Of a DNA stretch of 33,965 nucleotides, positions 32,301 to 33,965 are shown piece by piece. The translations under genes were made by a program, and so were the position numbers. How positions within the stretch are numbered: position 1 is the stretch's first letter; the number at the start of each line of letters is the position of its first letter. This DNA is from Deltaproteobacteria bacterium (lineage in GTDB: Bacteria; Myxococcota_C; UBA6777). The notes beneath the pieces were generated by a model. It had not been told where the DNA came from. It worked only from the letters and a program-made list of their open reading frames with translations, and ran no database searches. Location of the stretch: contig SBHC01000047.1 of the NCBI GenBank assembly GCA_006226375.1, positions 1 through 33,965 on the forward strand. The letters run 5' to 3'.

Positions 32301-33626
32301 ATGCGCTTTGCACTGCTTGTTTCAAGCTTGTCTGTGATGTTGATGATGTTGGTCGGTTGCGGTGGAGCACCTCCCGGAACCTGGGAGAACAACAACGGCA
32401 ACGGCGGCTCCAGTCGAGAAGAAACGCCAGCCTCCAACTGCATCAAGACATGCACAAGCCGAGGACTTCCCCAATCGATATGCTCCTCGTTGTGCAACAG
32501 CCAGGGAAGCGGCGGAGGCGTTGTGCCCGGCGGTTCAGGTGGAGGATTTCCCGTTCCACCGCCACAAACAGACCCCGGCGAAGGAGGAACCGCGACTTGC
32601 CTCCTGAACTGTATCTTGTCCGGTGGGACTCTGGATCAGTGTCGCTCCAAATGCTCCGGGGAGGAAACGCCAGAGCGCCCGGCTCCCGATGCATGCTACG
32701 ATCTCTGCTTGGAAAAAGGCGGCTCCGAAGCCCAATGCAAGAGCATTTGCGGCCCGAAAGAAGAGCCCAAAGGGACGGAGTGTCTTGCAGAGTGCAAAGA
32801 CAAAGGCATCCCCGCCGACCAGTGCGAAGCCATCTGCAACAACACCGAGCAAAAAAACAAAACCTGCTACGACTTCTGTATTGGGCAAGGAACAGGGGCC
32901 GATCGCTGCAAAGCCATTTGCTACAACTCCACTGGAGAAACCACCCCAGACCCCACGGACTGCTACAACGCTTGCCTCAAAAAAGGTGGCGCACCTGATG
33001 TCTGTAAGAAGTCCTGCACCTCAACCACCCCCGATCCCACTGATTGTTACAACGCCTGTCTCAAGAAAGGCGCCACACAAGACGAGTGCAAAAAAGCCTG
33101 CACCCCAACCGAGCCGACAGACTGCTACAACACCTGCTTAAAAAGCGGTGGGACGCAAGACGAATGCAAAACCAAATGCTCCAACGTCCCTCCGGACGTT
33201 GATGACTGCTACGCCGCTTGTATCAAGAAGGGCTTCACACCAGAGGCATGCACAAAAACCTGCGGCACCAACCCCGGTGATTCCGATTGTTACAACGCTT
33301 GCATCCAAAAAGGAGGAACCGCCGACGCCTGCAAAAAGTCCTGCAGCAACCCCGCTCCACAACCCACACCTGAAGAATGTTTTAAGCAGTGTACTTCGGG
33401 CGGCGGCGCGGACGACGCTTGCAAAACCAAATGCTACGGCAGCGGTAACACGATTCCTCCCAAGACCGTCCAGGCTTGTTACGATTCATGCATCAAGGAA
33501 GGCGGTGACACCTCTTCGTGCAAGACGTCTTGCAGCACGATGACTCCTTCTGGGAAGTCCTGCTACGACTACTGCCTGGCGCAAGGAGGAAAACCCAACG
33601 CTTGCAAGATCAAGTGCACCCCGTAG
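32301..33626 (+). CDS. Lipoprotein of 13 tandem CX3C-X9-CX3C modules
   Basis: A 441-aa secreted protein. The signal peptide ends in the lipobox LVGC (C20). After a Gly/Asn-rich linker, thirteen modules with exactly the spacing C-x3-C-x9-C-x3-C fill residues 47-439. The consensus is CYNACLKKGGTxDxCKKxC, joined by Thr/Pro-rich linkers, the central ones being nearly identical. Two CX3C motifs separated by a Gly-containing turn suggest a helix-turn-helix stapled by two disulfides, as in plant alpha-hairpinins and in the twin-CX3C small Tim proteins; this is inference by pattern only. Start ATG 32301 has AGGAGG 9 bases upstream, while ATG 32283 precedes that site and is rejected. TAAAAT (32190-32195) is a possible -10. 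No function is known to me. Confidence 0.85.
   Translation: MRFALLVSSLSVMLMMLVGCGGAPPGTWENNNGNGGSSREETPASNCIKTCTSRGLPQSICSSLCNSQGSGGGVVPGGSGGGFPVPPPQTDPGEGGTATCLLNCILSGGTLDQCRSKCSGEETPERPAPDACYDLCLEKGGSEAQCKSICGPKEEPKGTECLAECKDKGIPADQCEAICNNTEQKNKTCYDFCIGQGTGADRCKAICYNSTGETTPDPTDCYNACLKKGGAPDVCKKSCTSTTPDPTDCYNACLKKGATQDECKKACTPTEPTDCYNTCLKSGGTQDECKTKCSNVPPDVDDCYAACIKKGFTPEACTKTCGTNPGDSDCYNACIQKGGTADACKKSCSNPAPQPTPEECFKQCTSGGGADDACKTKCYGSGNTIPPKTVQACYDSCIKEGGDTSSCKTSCSTMTPSGKSCYDYCLAQGGKPNACKIKCTP
32439..33617 (+). repeat. Coding tandem repeat array, 13 units
   Basis: Thirteen units each encode a 19-residue twin-CX3C core plus a linker of variable length, about 30 residues per unit on average. 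The first five are diverged in core and linker, while units 6 to 8 share both core and linker and look like the most recent duplications. The array covers nearly the whole mature protein. Confidence 0.85.
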
Positions 33627-33679
33627 CCTCCACGAAAAAGCCCAACACCAAAGGACATTGACCAGCCCCAGGAGATGGA

Positions 33680-33965
33680 ATGAGCATTCGATGGCTTGGA
33701 CTCTTCGCTTTGGTGCTGTGGAATCCAGCACCCCTCCAGGCCAAGACCTCTCCTTCTATTGTCGTCCAAACCTACCGCCCCAAACATCCGGAGTATCGCT
33801 GGCTTAAACGCTTCCTTCAATTGCGGGGTTACCAACTGGCGGCCCACACAAACGCGTCATCCACAACCCTCAAACTCCAACTGACCGCAGGCTCTAAGGT
33901 GATCATCGCAAAGGGACAACACACCAAGCGCTACAGCATCCCGCAACGTCTCTCCTCGCCCCAGA
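33680..33965 (+). CDS. Exported protein of unknown function, cut by the window end
   Basis: A frame from ATG 33680 stays open to the last base (95 codons). AGGAG lies 5-6 bases upstream, and the gene starts 53 bases after the twin-CX3C gene, so the two may share a message. The N-terminus MSIRWLGLFALVLWNPAPLQA is a signal peptide with a probable cleavage after QA. The mature part begins KTSPSIVVQTYRPKHPEYRW and has basic, beta-rich sequence. I do not recognise a family. Confidence 0.65.
   Translation, partial: MSIRWLGLFALVLWNPAPLQAKTSPSIVVQTYRPKHPEYRWLKRFLQLRGYQLAAHTNASSTTLKLQLTAGSKVIIAKGQHTKRYSIPQRLSSPQ

Noticed and set aside
32439-33617. CRISPR-like regular repeats
   Set aside because: The periodicity is in the protein (cysteine codons) in a continuous frame with a signal peptide; repeats are not identical at DNA level.

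Overview
The window reads as one stretch of a Gram-negative chromosome. Lipoboxes, a Tat leader, a tripartite RND pump with an outer-membrane factor and CcmE/CcmF all imply an outer membrane and a periplasm. The best lineage clues are a C-terminal domain that looks like the one annotated as MXAN_5187 in Myxococcota, a receiver protein with a proline-rich linker and a C-terminal helix of myxobacterial type, several long cysteine-rich Dickkopf-like lipoproteins, and a CcmE with a CxxxY motif in place of HxxxY. I infer a Myxococcota, Bradymonadota or related former-Deltaproteobacteria genome; no marker in the window fixes the taxon. I saw no rRNA, tRNA, CRISPR array, insertion sequence or prophage.

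Layout. Positions 1-38 hold the first codons of a leftward gene that runs off the edge. It diverges from a two-domain M16 zinc peptidase (127-3243). A leftward block follows: nadC with a coupled small membrane protein (3268-4616), a hairpin terminator, a receiver-domain protein with TPPPLP repeats (4720-5868), and a 5'-nucleotidase split into two genes (6093-8014). A rightward block then carries a tail-anchored pseudokinase (8205-9509), a membrane sensor with a low-complexity tail (9719-12106), an overlapping 736-aa Cys-rich lipoprotein (12069-14279), ccmE (14389-14859), ccmF (15278-17548) and proC (17572-18384).

The centre is an envelope-stress and efflux module. A CpxA-like kinase and CpxR-like regulator (leftward, 18395-20520) diverge from an outer-membrane factor, membrane-fusion protein and RND pump operon (20791-26593). 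The divergent spacer holds an inverted pair of elements resembling CpxR boxes; one abuts a plausible promoter of the regulator gene.

The right part holds gdhA (26829-28187) and a series of secreted Cys-rich proteins: a Cys-rich/class 3 lipase fusion (28216-29700), a 194-aa lipoprotein (30023-30607) and a lipoprotein made of 13 tandem CX3C-X9-CX3C modules (32301-33626). Lying leftward among them is a CcdA/DsbD-type thiol transporter fused to a thioredoxin domain (30626-32005). The shared theme with ccmE and ccmF is periplasmic thiol and haem chemistry. The most novel element is the 13-module twin-CX3C lipoprotein, which resembles an array of alpha-hairpinin-like units. Other notable items are the pseudokinase, the split 5'-nucleotidase and the Cpx-like operator. 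Many starts were moved downstream of the longest open frame where a ribosome-binding site decides the start.
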